DNA of 64,000 nucleotides from Ruegeria sp. YS9 (GTDB taxonomy: Bacteria > Pseudomonadota > Alphaproteobacteria > Rhodobacterales > Rhodobacteraceae), in assembly GCF_024628725.1 (NCBI RefSeq), contig NZ_CP102410.1, forward strand, positions 124,001-188,000, read 5' to 3'. This document shows positions 40,074-49,120 of the stretch, piece after piece (within the stretch, counting starts at the first letter, position 1; every line of letters begins with the position of its first letter). A program made the translations under genes and the position numbers. Under the pieces are notes generated by a model. That model was not told where the DNA came from and searched no databases. It saw nothing but the letters and a program-made list of their open reading frames with translations.

Positions 40074-42160
40074 CGCCGTCCTATTCAGGGTTCCTTGGCC
40101 GCCTCGACTGGGATGCGCTTCCGATCACAGGGTTGATCCAGAACCCGAACGCAAATGAGATCGTTGCCAACGCCGCTGCCGCAATCGTTTTGGTTGGCGT
40201 TGTCGTCGTGGTCAGCCTGCTTAGCTGGTTTCGATTGTGGACGCCCCTTTGGCGCGATTGGCTGACCAGTGTTGATCACAAGAAGATTGGGATCATGTAT
40301 GTCGTCTTTGCCATCGTCATGCTGGCGCGCGGCGTGTTGGAAGGCGTCGTCATGCGCGCGCAGCAGGCCGCGGGCCCGGGCGACGGGTTCCTGGAAGCCG
40401 AACACTTCGCCGAGTTGTTCAGCACCCATGGCACGATCATGATTTTCTTTGTCGCGGTGCCCTTTGTCTTTGGCATCGCGAACTTTGTCGTTCCGCTGAT
40501 GATCGGGGCGCGGGATGTGGCGTTTCCTCGGTTGAACCAGATCAGTCTGGGCCTGACGGTGTCCTCCGGCATGATGCTTATGGTTTCGCTGGTGGTGGGG
40601 CGGTTCTCGACCGGTGGCTGGACGGCCTACCCGCCGTATACCGGGGCCGCCTTCAATCCGGGCGTTGGGCCTGACTACTGGATCTGGGCGATCGTTGTTT
40701 CGGGTGTCGGCACAACGCTCACCGGGATCAATTTCGCCGTCACGATCTACAAGATGCGCGCGCCGGGCATGACCTTCATGCGGCTGCCGATGTATTGCTG
40801 GACCATCATATGCAGTTCGATCCTGATCGTCTTTGCCATGCCGCCGTTGGGCGTCGCGGCGCTGTTGCTGGCGGCGGACCGCTATTTGGACTTCCACTTT
40901 TTCACCAATGACCTCGGCGGCAACATGATGAACTATGCCAATCTTTTCTGGCTGTTCGGCCACCCCGAGGTTTACCTGCTGGTTCTACCTGCCTACGGCA
41001 TCTACTCTGAGGTTTTTGCGACCTTTTCGGCCAAGCGGCTCTACGGCTACAACTCGCTTGTCATCGCCACGATGTCCATCGCGGTTCTGTCGTTTACGGT
41101 ATGGCTGCACCATTTCTTCACCATGGGGCAGAGCGCCCTGATCAACGCTGTATTTGGTATCGCAACGATGCTGATCGCCATTCCCACCGGTGTAAAAGTC
41201 TATGATTGGATGGCGACTCTGTGGCGGGGTCGCATCCGGTTCTCGGTGCCGATGTTGTATGGCTTGGCGTTTTTGATGTTGTTCGTGATTGGTGGCCTGA
41301 GCGGGGTGATCCTGGCCAATCCGACCGTGGACTATCAGGTACACAATACGCTGTTCCTGGTGGCCCACTTCCACAACGTATTGTTGCCGGGGGTGCTGTT
41401 TGGTCTTTTGGCCGCCTATAACTACTGGTTCCCCAAGGCGTTCGGCTTTCGCCTGAACGAGGTCTGGGGCCGCGTCTCGGTTGCCCTCTGGACCATAGGG
41501 TTTTTGCTGACATTCATGCCGCTCTATTTCGTTGGGCTGATGGGGATGCCGCGTCGTTCTTTCAGTTACGATGACCCATCCTTCCATCCTTTCATGATGG
41601 TGGCGATCGTTGGGGCGCTGGTGATTACCTGCGCGTTGTTCTCGGTTCTGATCCAGCTTTGGGTCAGCATCCGCGACCGCGAAAAGACCCGCGTTCCCGT
41701 TGGGGATCCATGGGATGGGCGGACGTTGGAATGGTCAATCCCGTCGCCGCCGCCGCCATACAACTTTGCGATCATCCCAACCGTTACGGATCGGGATGAT
41801 TTTGCGGCAGCAAAGGACAAGGGTGCAGCCTACCCAACGCCCGACGCCTATGAAGATATCGAATTGCCGCGCAATACAGGCATTGGCTTTGTCTTGTGTG
41901 TTCTGAGCGGTATCTGGATGTTTGCGCTGGTCTGGTGGATCTGGTGGTTGGCTGCATTGATGACGGTTCTGATGATCCTGGCGGTGATCGTCTGGACGTT
42001 CGATGACAGCACCGAGCTGACCATACCAGCGGAAGAAGTGCGCAAGGATCACGAAGCCTGGCTTGCACGGGTTCACGGCGAAAAGGCGGTGGATCGCGAT
42101 TTTGAAACGTCTCCGGAAAATCGCGGCCTCGCCCGCCCCGATCTGGAGGCGGTGACATGA
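40070..42160 (+). CDS. cyoB: Ubiquinol oxidase subunit I (heme-copper oxidase)
   Basis: A 696-aa, roughly 15-helix catalytic subunit. Heme and copper ligand segments are visible: FSTHGTIMIFF (low-spin heme His), GHPEVYLLVLPAYGIYSEV (CuB His with cross-linked Tyr), VWLHHFF (CuB His pair), and HNTLFLVAHFHNVL (heme His pair). The length, longer than cytochrome c oxidase subunit I, with extra N- and C-terminal helices is typical of CyoB. It reduces oxygen with electrons from ubiquinol and pumps protons. Overlaps both neighbours by four bases. Confidence 0.95.
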   Translation: MTPSYSGFLGRLDWDALPITGLIQNPNANEIVANAAAAIVLVGVVVVVSLLSWFRLWTPLWRDWLTSVDHKKIGIMYVVFAIVMLARGVLEGVVMRAQQAAGPGDGFLEAEHFAELFSTHGTIMIFFVAVPFVFGIANFVVPLMIGARDVAFPRLNQISLGLTVSSGMMLMVSLVVGRFSTGGWTAYPPYTGAAFNPGVGPDYWIWAIVVSGVGTTLTGINFAVTIYKMRAPGMTFMRLPMYCWTIICSSILIVFAMPPLGVAALLLAADRYLDFHFFTNDLGGNMMNYANLFWLFGHPEVYLLVLPAYGIYSEVFATFSAKRLYGYNSLVIATMSIAVLSFTVWLHHFFTMGQSALINAVFGIATMLIAIPTGVKVYDWMATLWRGRIRFSVPMLYGLAFLMLFVIGGLSGVILANPTVDYQVHNTLFLVAHFHNVLLPGVLFGLLAAYNYWFPKAFGFRLNEVWGRVSVALWTIGFLLTFMPLYFVGLMGMPRRSFSYDDPSFHPFMMVAIVGALVITCALFSVLIQLWVSIRDREKTRVPVGDPWDGRTLEWSIPSPPPPYNFAIIPTVTDRDDFAAAKDKGAAYPTPDAYEDIELPRNTGIGFVLCVLSGIWMFALVWWIWWLAALMTVLMILAVIVWTFDDSTELTIPAEEVRKDHEAWLARVHGEKAVDRDFETSPENRGLARPDLEAVT

Positions 42161-42789
42161 AGCGCGCGCCCACCCACAGCTATCCAGGTATCAATCTGGG
42201 GGAACGCCACGCGAGTGCTCATAAGGCGACCGAGGTCGTCACGTTCGGGTTCTGGGTCTTTTTGATGAGTGACCTGGTCTATTTCGGCCTGATGTTTGCG
42301 ATCTACATCACGATGATCGATGCGCAGGCCGGTGGTCCCGGCCCGCACGAGCTGTTTGATCTCAAAAGCATCTTTGCGCAGACGCTCATCCTGTTGACAA
42401 GCAGCCTGACGGTTGGCCTTGCCATGCTGGCGCTGAAATACAATCTGCCGCGCGCTCGGATTGTCTTGTGGTTTGGCGTCACGCTTTTACTGGGGATCAG
42501 TTTCCTTGTGCTTGAGGTGCGTGATTTCATGGCCATGGCGGAACAAGGTGGCATTCCGCAGCGCAGCGGTTTCTTGTCGGCCTTCTTCGGACTCGTTCCT
42601 CTGCATGGTCTGCACGTCGCCGCAGGATGCTTGTGGCTGATCGTTCTGGGAATCCAACTGCGCATGAAAGGGATGACGGACGTCATTATCTCACGCGTAG
42701 TGCGGTTGGCACTGTTCTGGCATTTTCTCGACCTGATCTGGATCGGGATCATCACCATCGTTTATTTCGGAGGTCTGACCTATGGATAA
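42157..42789 (+). CDS. cyoC: Ubiquinol oxidase subunit III
   Basis: A 210-aa five-helix membrane protein of the cytochrome oxidase subunit III family: LYFGLMF-type helix, SSLTVGLAMLALKYNL, GLVPLHGLHVAAGCLW (conserved HxxH region) and FWHFLDLIWIGIITIVYF at the C-terminus. It supports assembly and stability of the complex. It overlaps cyoB by four and cyoD by eight bases. Confidence 0.92.
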   Translation: MKRAPTHSYPGINLGERHASAHKATEVVTFGFWVFLMSDLVYFGLMFAIYITMIDAQAGGPGPHELFDLKSIFAQTLILLTSSLTVGLAMLALKYNLPRARIVLWFGVTLLLGISFLVLEVRDFMAMAEQGGIPQRSGFLSAFFGLVPLHGLHVAAGCLWLIVLGIQLRMKGMTDVIISRVVRLALFWHFLDLIWIGIITIVYFGGLTYG

Positions 42790-43108
42790 GCGCTCTGAAA
42801 TGCACCGTCGCGAGCGTCGGCGCTATGTGATCGGATACGGTGGCTCGCTATTGCTGACGCTGGCAATGTTCGGCGCGGCCTACCTGTTTGGGATCGAAAC
42901 CCCCGGTGTCTACCTGACCATTGGATTGCTGGGTCTGGCCCAACTTGTTCTGCAACTCGTTTATTTCCTGCACATCGATCGCCGGCGCAGCAGCCGCGAA
43001 GACCTGCATCTGGTTCTGTTTTCCACCATGGTTCTGTTGATCATGATCCTTGGAACGGTCTGGGTGCTGGGCAATCTGGCAGTTCGAATGCATATGCATG
43101 TGATGTAA
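42782..43108 (+). CDS. cyoD: Ubiquinol oxidase subunit IV
   Basis: A 108-aa three-helix protein of the CyoD/COX4 prokaryotic family: GYGGSLLLTLAMFGAAYLFG, AQLVLQLVYFLHID (family hallmark) and LIMILGTVWVLGNLAVRMH. It ends the operon; no cyoE (heme O synthase) follows, so that must be encoded elsewhere or the cofactor differs. Confidence 0.9.
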   Translation: MDKRSEMHRRERRRYVIGYGGSLLLTLAMFGAAYLFGIETPGVYLTIGLLGLAQLVLQLVYFLHIDRRRSSREDLHLVLFSTMVLLIMILGTVWVLGNLAVRMHMHVM

Positions 43109-43207
43109 TTTTCGTGGATTGCAGAAAAAAGGGGATGTGAGAAAGAAGCCACTCAAAACTAAGGCCGTGGCTTTGGTAATCGCTGCAATTGCGGACGGGC
43201 TTGTTCT

Positions 43208-43360
43208 GTTCTGGAGGCACTGAAAAGCGGGTTGAAAGCGAAACAGGATAATATTTTGTTTTCGCGGGCACAGTTTGAAATAGCGGAAACCAACCTTGCC
43301 TGGGCCAAGATCCGTGCTGCGGCCGATGGATGGGTCTCCAACCTGACCCTTCGCCCCTGA
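43208..43360 (+). pseudogene. Fragment of an EmrA/HlyD-type adaptor
   Basis: A 50-codon piece ending in TGA: LEALKSGLKAKQDN, then AQFEIAETNLAWAKIRAAAD and GWVSNLTLRP. This is the end of the coiled-coil hairpin and the start of the second lipoyl half of a membrane fusion protein. The upstream part is absent or out of frame and the beta-barrel is missing, so it is a relic. It lies 99 bases after cyoD. Confidence 0.6.
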
Positions 43361-43366
43361 TCCTCG

Positions 43367-43642
43367 GTGTCCGCCGACGCGCCGCAATTCTCGTATAGTC
43401 GAGTCTTCCGATTGGTGGGTGGACGGCAAATGACCCCTGCGGCGGTGCTCAGCCAGAACGTGACGCCTTACAACCCTGCGGCCCAAGCTTATCGGCCGCA
43501 CGGCCTTGCACCAGACAGCGCTGAAGGTGCTGCCATTCTGGGCCGGGAAATCATGAAGCAGGCCGAGATGATTTCCTATCTGACCGTGTTCAACAATCTG
43601 GGTCTGCCTGCCTTGGCGACAATTCCATTGCTTTTTCTCCTG
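43367..43642 (+). pseudogene. C-terminal fragment of an EmrB-type MFS pump
   Basis: The frame carries AAVLSQNVTPYNPAAQAY, REIMKQAEMISYLTVFNNLG and a final LPALATIPLLFLL, the typical last loop and helix of DHA2-family drug/proton antiporters (EmrB). The 13 upstream helices are missing. The frame runs on without stop into sequence antisense to crcB, which is not homologous. With the adaptor fragment just before it, this is the wreck of an emrAB-type operon. Confidence 0.6.
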
Positions 43643-43684
43643 TCGTGCTCCGAATTCCGGGTCACGTGTTGCCCCTCATGTGCA

Positions 43685-44047
43685 TTAGCGCGTCAAGGTC
43701 AGCCCAAGCCACAGGGCGAACCAGCACAGCGCCAGGCTGATCAGGATATTGCCAGCCGCCAGAACCAGAGTGCGCTCGCGCCGAAGTTCAAGAGATTGAT
43801 AGGCAAAGCTGGAAAACGTGGTGAACCCGCCGCAGAATCCAAAGACCAGCCGTCTTTGGTCTTCGGGGATGTCGACAGGGCCGCCCAGATAGCCGATCCA
43901 GACCCCCAGCAGCAGGCTGCCCACTACATTGACGATCAACGTTGAAAAGGGCAAGTCGTGCCGCACCTTCAAAGCCAGCCAATGACGTAGGACCGCCCCC
44001 AGGCCTCCGCCCAGTCCGAACATCGCATGAAGATAGAGGTCATTCAT
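43685..44047 (-). CDS. crcB: CrcB/Fluc fluoride channel subunit (second of pair)
   Basis: A 120-aa four-helix membrane protein with GGGLGAVLRHWLA (the Asn/Arg N-terminal block of the family), STLIVNVVGSLLLG (conserved Asn), and GFCGGFTTFSSFAYQS (the GGxTTFS(S)F fluoride-path motif). Dual-topology or paired Fluc proteins export F-. ATG 44047 overlaps the stop of the other crcB by four bases. Confidence 0.9.
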   Translation of the reverse strand: MNDLYLHAMFGLGGGLGAVLRHWLALKVRHDLPFSTLIVNVVGSLLLGVWIGYLGGPVDIPEDQRRLVFGFCGGFTTFSSFAYQSLELRRERTLVLAAGNILISLALCWFALWLGLTLTR

Positions 44048-44457
44048 GACGGTGACCTTTCGGAATGAAAACGGTTGCCCAGCTTCTCTCCGACCAGCGC
44101 GGCGCCAATGCCGAAAGCGATTTCCAACCCGACGGCAAGCGGCACGGCCCACGGATCACTTTCGGCAATACGTTCCAGATCAGCCACAAAAGACGAAAAG
44201 GTGGACAACCCACCACAAAACCCGACCGCACCCAGATGCAGCACATGCGCGTGCACCTTGTGACGTATTGAATACAGCCACCCCAGGACGAAACAGGCCG
44301 CCACGTTGATGCCGAAGGTCGACGTCAGGAAACCGAGGCCGGGGATTTCCAGCGCGAATACTTCGCGCAGCAACGATCCCAGCGCCCCGCCGGCAAAGAC
44401 AGCGAGAAACATAAGGCTCTTTCGGTCGCGCCGGGGTTGGGAATGCGTCTTTGTCAC
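44044..44457 (-). CDS. crcB: CrcB/Fluc fluoride channel subunit (first of pair)
   Basis: A CrcB protein with GGALGSLLREVFA, STFGINVAACFVLGWL and the GFCGGLSTFSSFVADL motif. Together with the overlapping second copy it probably makes a heterodimeric channel of fixed opposite topologies. The start is uncertain: GTG 44457 gives 137 aa, while ATG 44412 would start the protein right at the first helix (MFLAVFAGGALG). I see no fluoride riboswitch in the 200-base divergent region upstream. Confidence 0.88.
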   Translation of the reverse strand: MTKTHSQPRRDRKSLMFLAVFAGGALGSLLREVFALEIPGLGFLTSTFGINVAACFVLGWLYSIRHKVHAHVLHLGAVGFCGGLSTFSSFVADLERIAESDPWAVPLAVGLEIAFGIGAALVGEKLGNRFHSERSPS

Positions 44458-44661
44458 GTGTATGCCTGTCGTGTTCTGGTATGCGTGGCATATCCACTGG
44501 CGACACCCTGTTCAACTGTCGAGCGGCCGTAACGCGTTTTCACGTTTTCGTCTTTGAGCGGATAAATTCCTGCGAAAGCTTGCAATTAAAAATCAATCTG
44601 TTTCACGTTGAGTGCTGTTGGAACGCGCAACGACCGGTCGGAAACACAAGGAGACAGGAAC

Positions 44662-46242
44662 ATGATTGTACGCAGGATCTACTATTTTCTGAGCTATGTC
44701 TGCCTGCCGCTAGTGTTGCTGTTGGGGTTCTTCTGGCCACCCCTACATTGGCTTTTGGTCATCTTGGTGCCCTACGCGGTCATCGGCCTTTACGACATTC
44801 TGACAACCAAGCACAATGTGCTGAACAACTATCCGGTTCTGGGTCATTTCCGGTACATGCTTGAATTCGTCAGCCCGGAAATTCGACAGTATTTCGTTGA
44901 AACCAACGAAAGCGGCCGACCTTACAACCGGATCGTACGCGGGCTGGTCTATTCCCGCGCCAAGGGCCAGATGGATACGCAGGCCTTCGGAACGCAATAC
45001 GACATAAACGAGGTTGGATATCACCGCGCAAATCATTCGCTTGCGCCCAAACATGTGGACAAAAGCGAAGATCGCGTCATGTTGGGCGGGCCACAATGCA
45101 CGAAGCCGTACAGCGCCTCGCGTCTCAATGTTTCTGCCATGAGCTTCGGCGCGCTGAGCGCCAACGCCATCCGCGCGTTGAACGGCGGGGCAAAGGACGG
45201 AGGCTTTGCCCATAATACCGGTGAAGGCGGGTTGTCTCCTCACCATCTGGTCGAAGGCGGCGACATCATCTGGCAGATTGGGACGGGCTATTTTGGATGT
45301 CGAACGCCGGAAGGCGGGTTTGACAAGGACAAGTTTGTCGAAAGGGCCACAAAGGATGTGGTCAAGGCAATCGAAATCAAATTGTCCCAAGGTGCCAAAC
45401 CTGCGCATGGGGGCGTTCTTCCCGCTGCCAAGGTCGATGCCGAAATTGCCGAAATCCGCGGGGTGCCCGAGCATCAGGATGTGATTTCCCCCCCAACTCA
45501 CAGTGCTTTTGAAGGGCCCTCGGGGTTGATGCGCTTCGTTCAACATCTGCGCGAAATGTCCGGCGGCAAACCTGTCGGCTTCAAATTGTGTATTGGCAAC
45601 CCGTCCGAGTTCATGTCGATCTGCAAGGCCATGCTCGAGACAGGGATTTTGCCGGACTTCATCACCATCGATGGATCAGAAGGGGGTACAGGCGCGGCCC
45701 CGGTCGAGTTCACCAACCGTCTGGGCATGCCCCTGAACGAGGCGCTGATTTTTGCAAACAATTGCCTGCGTGGCGTTGGGCTGCGCGACAAGATCCGGAT
45801 CATTTGTGCGGGCAAAGTGGCGACCGGATACGACATGGTCGAGAAATTCGCGCTTGGTGCGGATATGTGCAATGCGGCACGGGCGATGATGTTTGCGGTG
45901 GGCTGCATTCAGGCCTTGCATTGCAACACCAACCGTTGCCCGTCGGGGGTCGCCACCCAGGATCCGGTTCGCGGGCGGGCGGTGAACATCCCGCAAAAGC
46001 GCCGGCGCGTTCACCGGTATCACGACGCAACACTGGAGAGTTTCCGCGAACTCTTGGGTGCGATGGGAAAGGAAAAAGTGTCCGAGCTGCATCCGCGCGA
46101 CATTTTGCGGCGCACGGCGGACGAGCATGAGCGCACCTATGGCGAGCTTTACACCTATCTGGAGGATGGTGCGTTGCTGGCAGATGTGGTTCCCGAGGAA
46201 TTCGCGGCGGATTGGGAACGCGCTTCGGCATCTCGTTTCTGA
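44662..46242 (+). CDS. Membrane-anchored FMN-binding glutamate-synthase-like protein
   Basis: A 526-aa protein with two N-terminal hydrophobic segments (residues 6-24 and 27-45) and the central plus FMN-binding domain of glutamate synthase: SAMSFGALSANAIRALN, HNTGEGGLSPHH, FITIDGSEGGTGAAP and CNAARAMMFAVGCIQ, then CNTNRCPSGVATQDP. The last matches the 3Fe-4S-cluster cysteine region of GltB. It lacks the amidotransferase domain, as in YerD-like proteins; the true substrate is unknown. ATG 44662 has AAGGAGA upstream and is preferred over an in-frame ATG 54 bases earlier. Confidence 0.87.
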   Translation: MIVRRIYYFLSYVCLPLVLLLGFFWPPLHWLLVILVPYAVIGLYDILTTKHNVLNNYPVLGHFRYMLEFVSPEIRQYFVETNESGRPYNRIVRGLVYSRAKGQMDTQAFGTQYDINEVGYHRANHSLAPKHVDKSEDRVMLGGPQCTKPYSASRLNVSAMSFGALSANAIRALNGGAKDGGFAHNTGEGGLSPHHLVEGGDIIWQIGTGYFGCRTPEGGFDKDKFVERATKDVVKAIEIKLSQGAKPAHGGVLPAAKVDAEIAEIRGVPEHQDVISPPTHSAFEGPSGLMRFVQHLREMSGGKPVGFKLCIGNPSEFMSICKAMLETGILPDFITIDGSEGGTGAAPVEFTNRLGMPLNEALIFANNCLRGVGLRDKIRIICAGKVATGYDMVEKFALGADMCNAARAMMFAVGCIQALHCNTNRCPSGVATQDPVRGRAVNIPQKRRRVHRYHDATLESFRELLGAMGKEKVSELHPRDILRRTADEHERTYGELYTYLEDGALLADVVPEEFAADWERASASRF

Positions 46243-46328
46243 AACCCGATCCGTTACCAGCAACCGTTCACCCAGAACAGGCGTGGGCGAACTGCGCCCG
46301 CGCTCACCGTATTGACATGTGGCTTAAC

Positions 46329-46985
46329 TCAACTGGGGTTCGATCTGGGATTGTTGGCCACATGTGTGTTGATCCTGCGAATGCTCCATTCAACAGAATC
46401 CCGCATCGCGCGCCCCAAGGCCAAATCAAACGCTTTGATCAGATCTGATGTCTGGTCGCTTGCGGCAACGACATTTTCCTGAAACGAATTCGAAGCGATG
46501 ATCTTGTCGTCGTATTCATCGATGACCTTGATGTTCATCCGCACTTCGATACGGATTTTGTCTCCGTTCTCGGGATCCGCGATAACGATGCCCTGAAACT
46601 CGCGCAGGTCCGGTGCGATCACGTAATCAGCGCGCAGACCAACCGTCGACCGGCCGACGGCAGCGACTTTGCCAGAGTTCTCAAAGCTTTCGATCAACAG
46701 CGTCTGAACGATCAGGGGTGCGCGATCCACCCATCGCGCCCGTGGCAAATACTGAACCTGAAACGGGGTGGGCTGAATGGCGATCTGATCCGTGTTCACC
46801 GCGGCGGTTGCCGTTGGTTCTTCAACAACGATCTGTTTCTGTATTCGCGGCAGCGCTGACGAAAACGTGCTTTTGGGTGTCAACAGATACAGATCGTTGG
46901 GTTTCGCGGCTTGTTTCAAAGTGCCCAACCCGGCACATCCACCGACCAATGCAAACGTCAGAATTGCAATTGCAGGCTTGATCAT
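46329..46985 (-). CDS. PqiC-type lipoprotein of an ABC lipid transporter
   Basis: A 218-aa lipoprotein with a signal peptide ending in the lipobox LVGGC (Cys17). The rest matches the ABC-type transport auxiliary lipoprotein family (PqiC/DUF330): LYLLTPKSTF, RWVDRAPLIVQTLLIESFEN and YVIAPDLREFQ. It overlaps the MCE gene by four bases and is the last of the four-gene operon. It should sit on the inner face of the outer membrane and receive lipid from the MCE protein. Confidence 0.87.
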   Translation of the reverse strand: MIKPAIAILTFALVGGCAGLGTLKQAAKPNDLYLLTPKSTFSSALPRIQKQIVVEEPTATAAVNTDQIAIQPTPFQVQYLPRARWVDRAPLIVQTLLIESFENSGKVAAVGRSTVGLRADYVIAPDLREFQGIVIADPENGDKIRIEVRMNIKVIDEYDDKIIASNSFQENVVAASDQTSDLIKAFDLALGRAMRDSVEWSIRRINTHVANNPRSNPS

Positions 46986-48298
46986 TGACGGAACTCCGAT
47001 GCTTGGGTGCCCAGCAGAAACCGCGCAGGATCACGTTCGACCTTGTCCACCAGACGGTCGAGGCTGATTACCAGGCGTTGGGATTCTTCGACGAAGCGGA
47101 TGAATTGCGGCAGACCCACGCGCAGGAAGTCCGATACCTGGCGGCGGTTGGTCTGAACGATGCCGTCAATTGTCCCCAGCAGCTCTGAGGCAGAGTTCGA
47201 AGCGCTCAGGACATCGTCTGAAATCTGATCGATCTTGCCGGTGATGTTCGAGACTGTTTCGGTGACCTGGTTGGCCGCCTTCCGGATATCTTCCGCAACG
47301 GGCGCCACGTCTTCTTCCATGACGCGGTTGGCTGATTCAAAGGCCGTTTCCGCCGAAGATAACGCCCCTTTGGCCGTGTCCATTGCGGATGTTATCGAAC
47401 CAAGTGTCGTGTTGGCGTTCAACACGGTCTCGTTCACGATCCCCAAAGTGACGCTGCCCTCATCCGACAAGAGGGTCAACCGTTCGGCCAGTTGCGACCC
47501 GCGTTCGATGAAAGGTCGAACGTCCTGCTGCAAGATGCGGTCTGCTGTTTCGATCGTCGTTTTCGCTTCGTCCAGCGCGGCCCTGGCTGACTCGGACGCG
47601 GATTTAACCGAATTGAGCGTCTCCGTGCCGGTCTTGAGGGTCGTATCGGCCGTTTCGATCAGAGGGTCCAGACGTTTCGAAAACTCACCAATATCCTTGG
47701 CTGCACTGCCAATGTCGCTGGCCACGGATTCAAAACTTGTCAAAGTCTTGTCCAGCCGGCCCGTCGCAGAGGCAAGGTTGTCCAGAATGCTGTTCACGGC
47801 TTGGCGGTTCTTGTCGTCAACGACCTTGTTCAGGCTTTCCAGTAGGGTTACGGCTTCGTCCAGCACCTTCGGTGCGCCTTCAAACAATGACTGGATGGTG
47901 CTGCGCTTGCTTTTGATCACGCTGTCCTGCGGCAGCCTTTTGGCGTTCGGCGACCCGCCGGTAAGTTCAACGTAACCGACGCCCGTTACACCCAGCGATT
48001 GAAGCTGGGCGATCGTTTCTTCGGTGATCGGAATATCTGCATCCACTTCTATACGCACGCGAACCTTGGACGGATCGTCCTTGTCCAGGTTCAAAGAGAG
48101 CACCTGCCCAACAGGAAGACCGTTGAAATTTACCCCACCCGCCGCCGAAAGCCCCGAGACGTTGTCGAACAATACATCGTAATAAGCGTATTGGCGGGTC
48201 ACTTCGAATTTCGCCAACCACAGGAAAAAGCCGAATACGCCCAACAGCCCCGCAAGGGTGAACGCGCCGATCAGGATGTAATTTGCTCTGGTTTCCAT
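46982..48298 (-). CDS. MCE (MlaD-like) domain protein of the lipid transporter
   Basis: A 438-aa protein with one N-terminal transmembrane helix (residues 8-28), an MCE domain at about 40-120 (YDVLFDNVSGLSAAGGVNF, GLPVGQV, TGVGYVEL), and a long helical region rich in Ala, Ser, Thr and Glu that could form a periplasmic tube, as in PqiB/YebT-like and long MlaD proteins. ATG 48298 is chosen because the frame upstream overlaps the ATPase gene and a GGCAGG lies before it. It works with the MlaE/MlaF pair. Confidence 0.88.
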   Translation of the reverse strand: METRANYILIGAFTLAGLLGVFGFFLWLAKFEVTRQYAYYDVLFDNVSGLSAAGGVNFNGLPVGQVLSLNLDKDDPSKVRVRIEVDADIPITEETIAQLQSLGVTGVGYVELTGGSPNAKRLPQDSVIKSKRSTIQSLFEGAPKVLDEAVTLLESLNKVVDDKNRQAVNSILDNLASATGRLDKTLTSFESVASDIGSAAKDIGEFSKRLDPLIETADTTLKTGTETLNSVKSASESARAALDEAKTTIETADRILQQDVRPFIERGSQLAERLTLLSDEGSVTLGIVNETVLNANTTLGSITSAMDTAKGALSSAETAFESANRVMEEDVAPVAEDIRKAANQVTETVSNITGKIDQISDDVLSASNSASELLGTIDGIVQTNRRQVSDFLRVGLPQFIRFVEESQRLVISLDRLVDKVERDPARFLLGTQASEFRQ

Positions 48299-48303
48299 CG
48301 CTT

Positions 48304-49119
48304 TTACCTGCCCTGACCCTTCTGTTGCGCCGCGCGGGCGCGGGGGCCTGTGAAATATTCCTGCACCCAAGGATGGTCCACTTTGGTCATATCCTCAATC
48401 GGACCTTCAACCAGCACGCGTTTTTCTGCAAGCACTGCAATTCGGTCGCAGATGGCGTAAAGGCTGTCCAGATCGTGGGTGACCATGAAAACAGTCAACC
48501 CAAGTGCCTGCTGCAATTCGCCGATCAGTTCATCATATGCAGCCGCGCCAATCGGGTCCAATCCGGCAGTCGGTTCATCCAGAAAAACGATTTCGGGATC
48601 AAGCGCCAGCGCCCGCGCCAGTGCGGCGCGCTTTCGCATGCCGCCCGACAGTTCCGATGGAAACTTGCCGCAACTCAGCTGGGGCAGACCCACGAGGCTG
48701 ATCTTCAACGCACCCAGTGACTCCATCAGTTTTTCACTGATGCCCGTGTGCTCTCGCAGTGGGGCCATCACGTTTTGCAATACGGTCAGCGATGAAAACA
48801 GCGCGCCGTCCTGAAAGGCCACGCCCCAGTGGCGTTCGATCCTGCGGCGATCTTCTTCAGGGCCGTTCAAGACATCCACGCCCAGCACTTCGATACTGCC
48901 GGCGGCTGGCTTGTTCAGACCCACAATCGTACGAAGCAAAACGGATTTTCCGGTTCCGGACCCGCCAACGATGCCCAGAACCTCGCCACGCCAGACATCA
49001 AGGTTCAGATCGTCATGAACCACCTGCGTTCCGAATTGGCTTCTGAGACCGCGAACGCGGATCACGGCGTCACGCTGCGATGCGTTCTGTTCCGTTTCGT
49101 GTTGCGTGCTATCGTTCAT
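48304..49119 (-). CDS. mlaF: MlaF-type ABC transporter ATP-binding protein
   Basis: A 271-aa ATPase: Walker A GGSGTGKS at residues 52-59, signature LSGGMRKRAALARAL, Walker B IVFLDEPTAGLDP, and H-loop TVFMVTHDLDSL. The SGGMRKR signature is typical of MlaF/Mkl proteins. The stop of mlaE and the ATG here are separated by one base (TGAcATG), supporting ATG 49119 over a longer frame starting 51 bases upstream. Confidence 0.92.
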   Translation of the reverse strand: MNDSTQHETEQNASQRDAVIRVRGLRSQFGTQVVHDDLNLDVWRGEVLGIVGGSGTGKSVLLRTIVGLNKPAAGSIEVLGVDVLNGPEEDRRRIERHWGVAFQDGALFSSLTVLQNVMAPLREHTGISEKLMESLGALKISLVGLPQLSCGKFPSELSGGMRKRAALARALALDPEIVFLDEPTAGLDPIGAAAYDELIGELQQALGLTVFMVTHDLDSLYAICDRIAVLAEKRVLVEGPIEDMTKVDHPWVQEYFTGPRARAAQQKGQGR

Positions 49120-49120
49120 G

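Noticed and set aside
40085..42348. Long minus-strand frames opposite cyoA-cyoC
   Set aside because: They are antisense shadows of GC-rich, well-supported oxidase genes, with biased composition (many Arg, His, Gln) and no homology.
44458..44661. Fluoride riboswitch upstream of the crcB pair
   Set aside because: I looked for the conserved crcB-motif pseudoknot elements in the upstream strand and did not find them.
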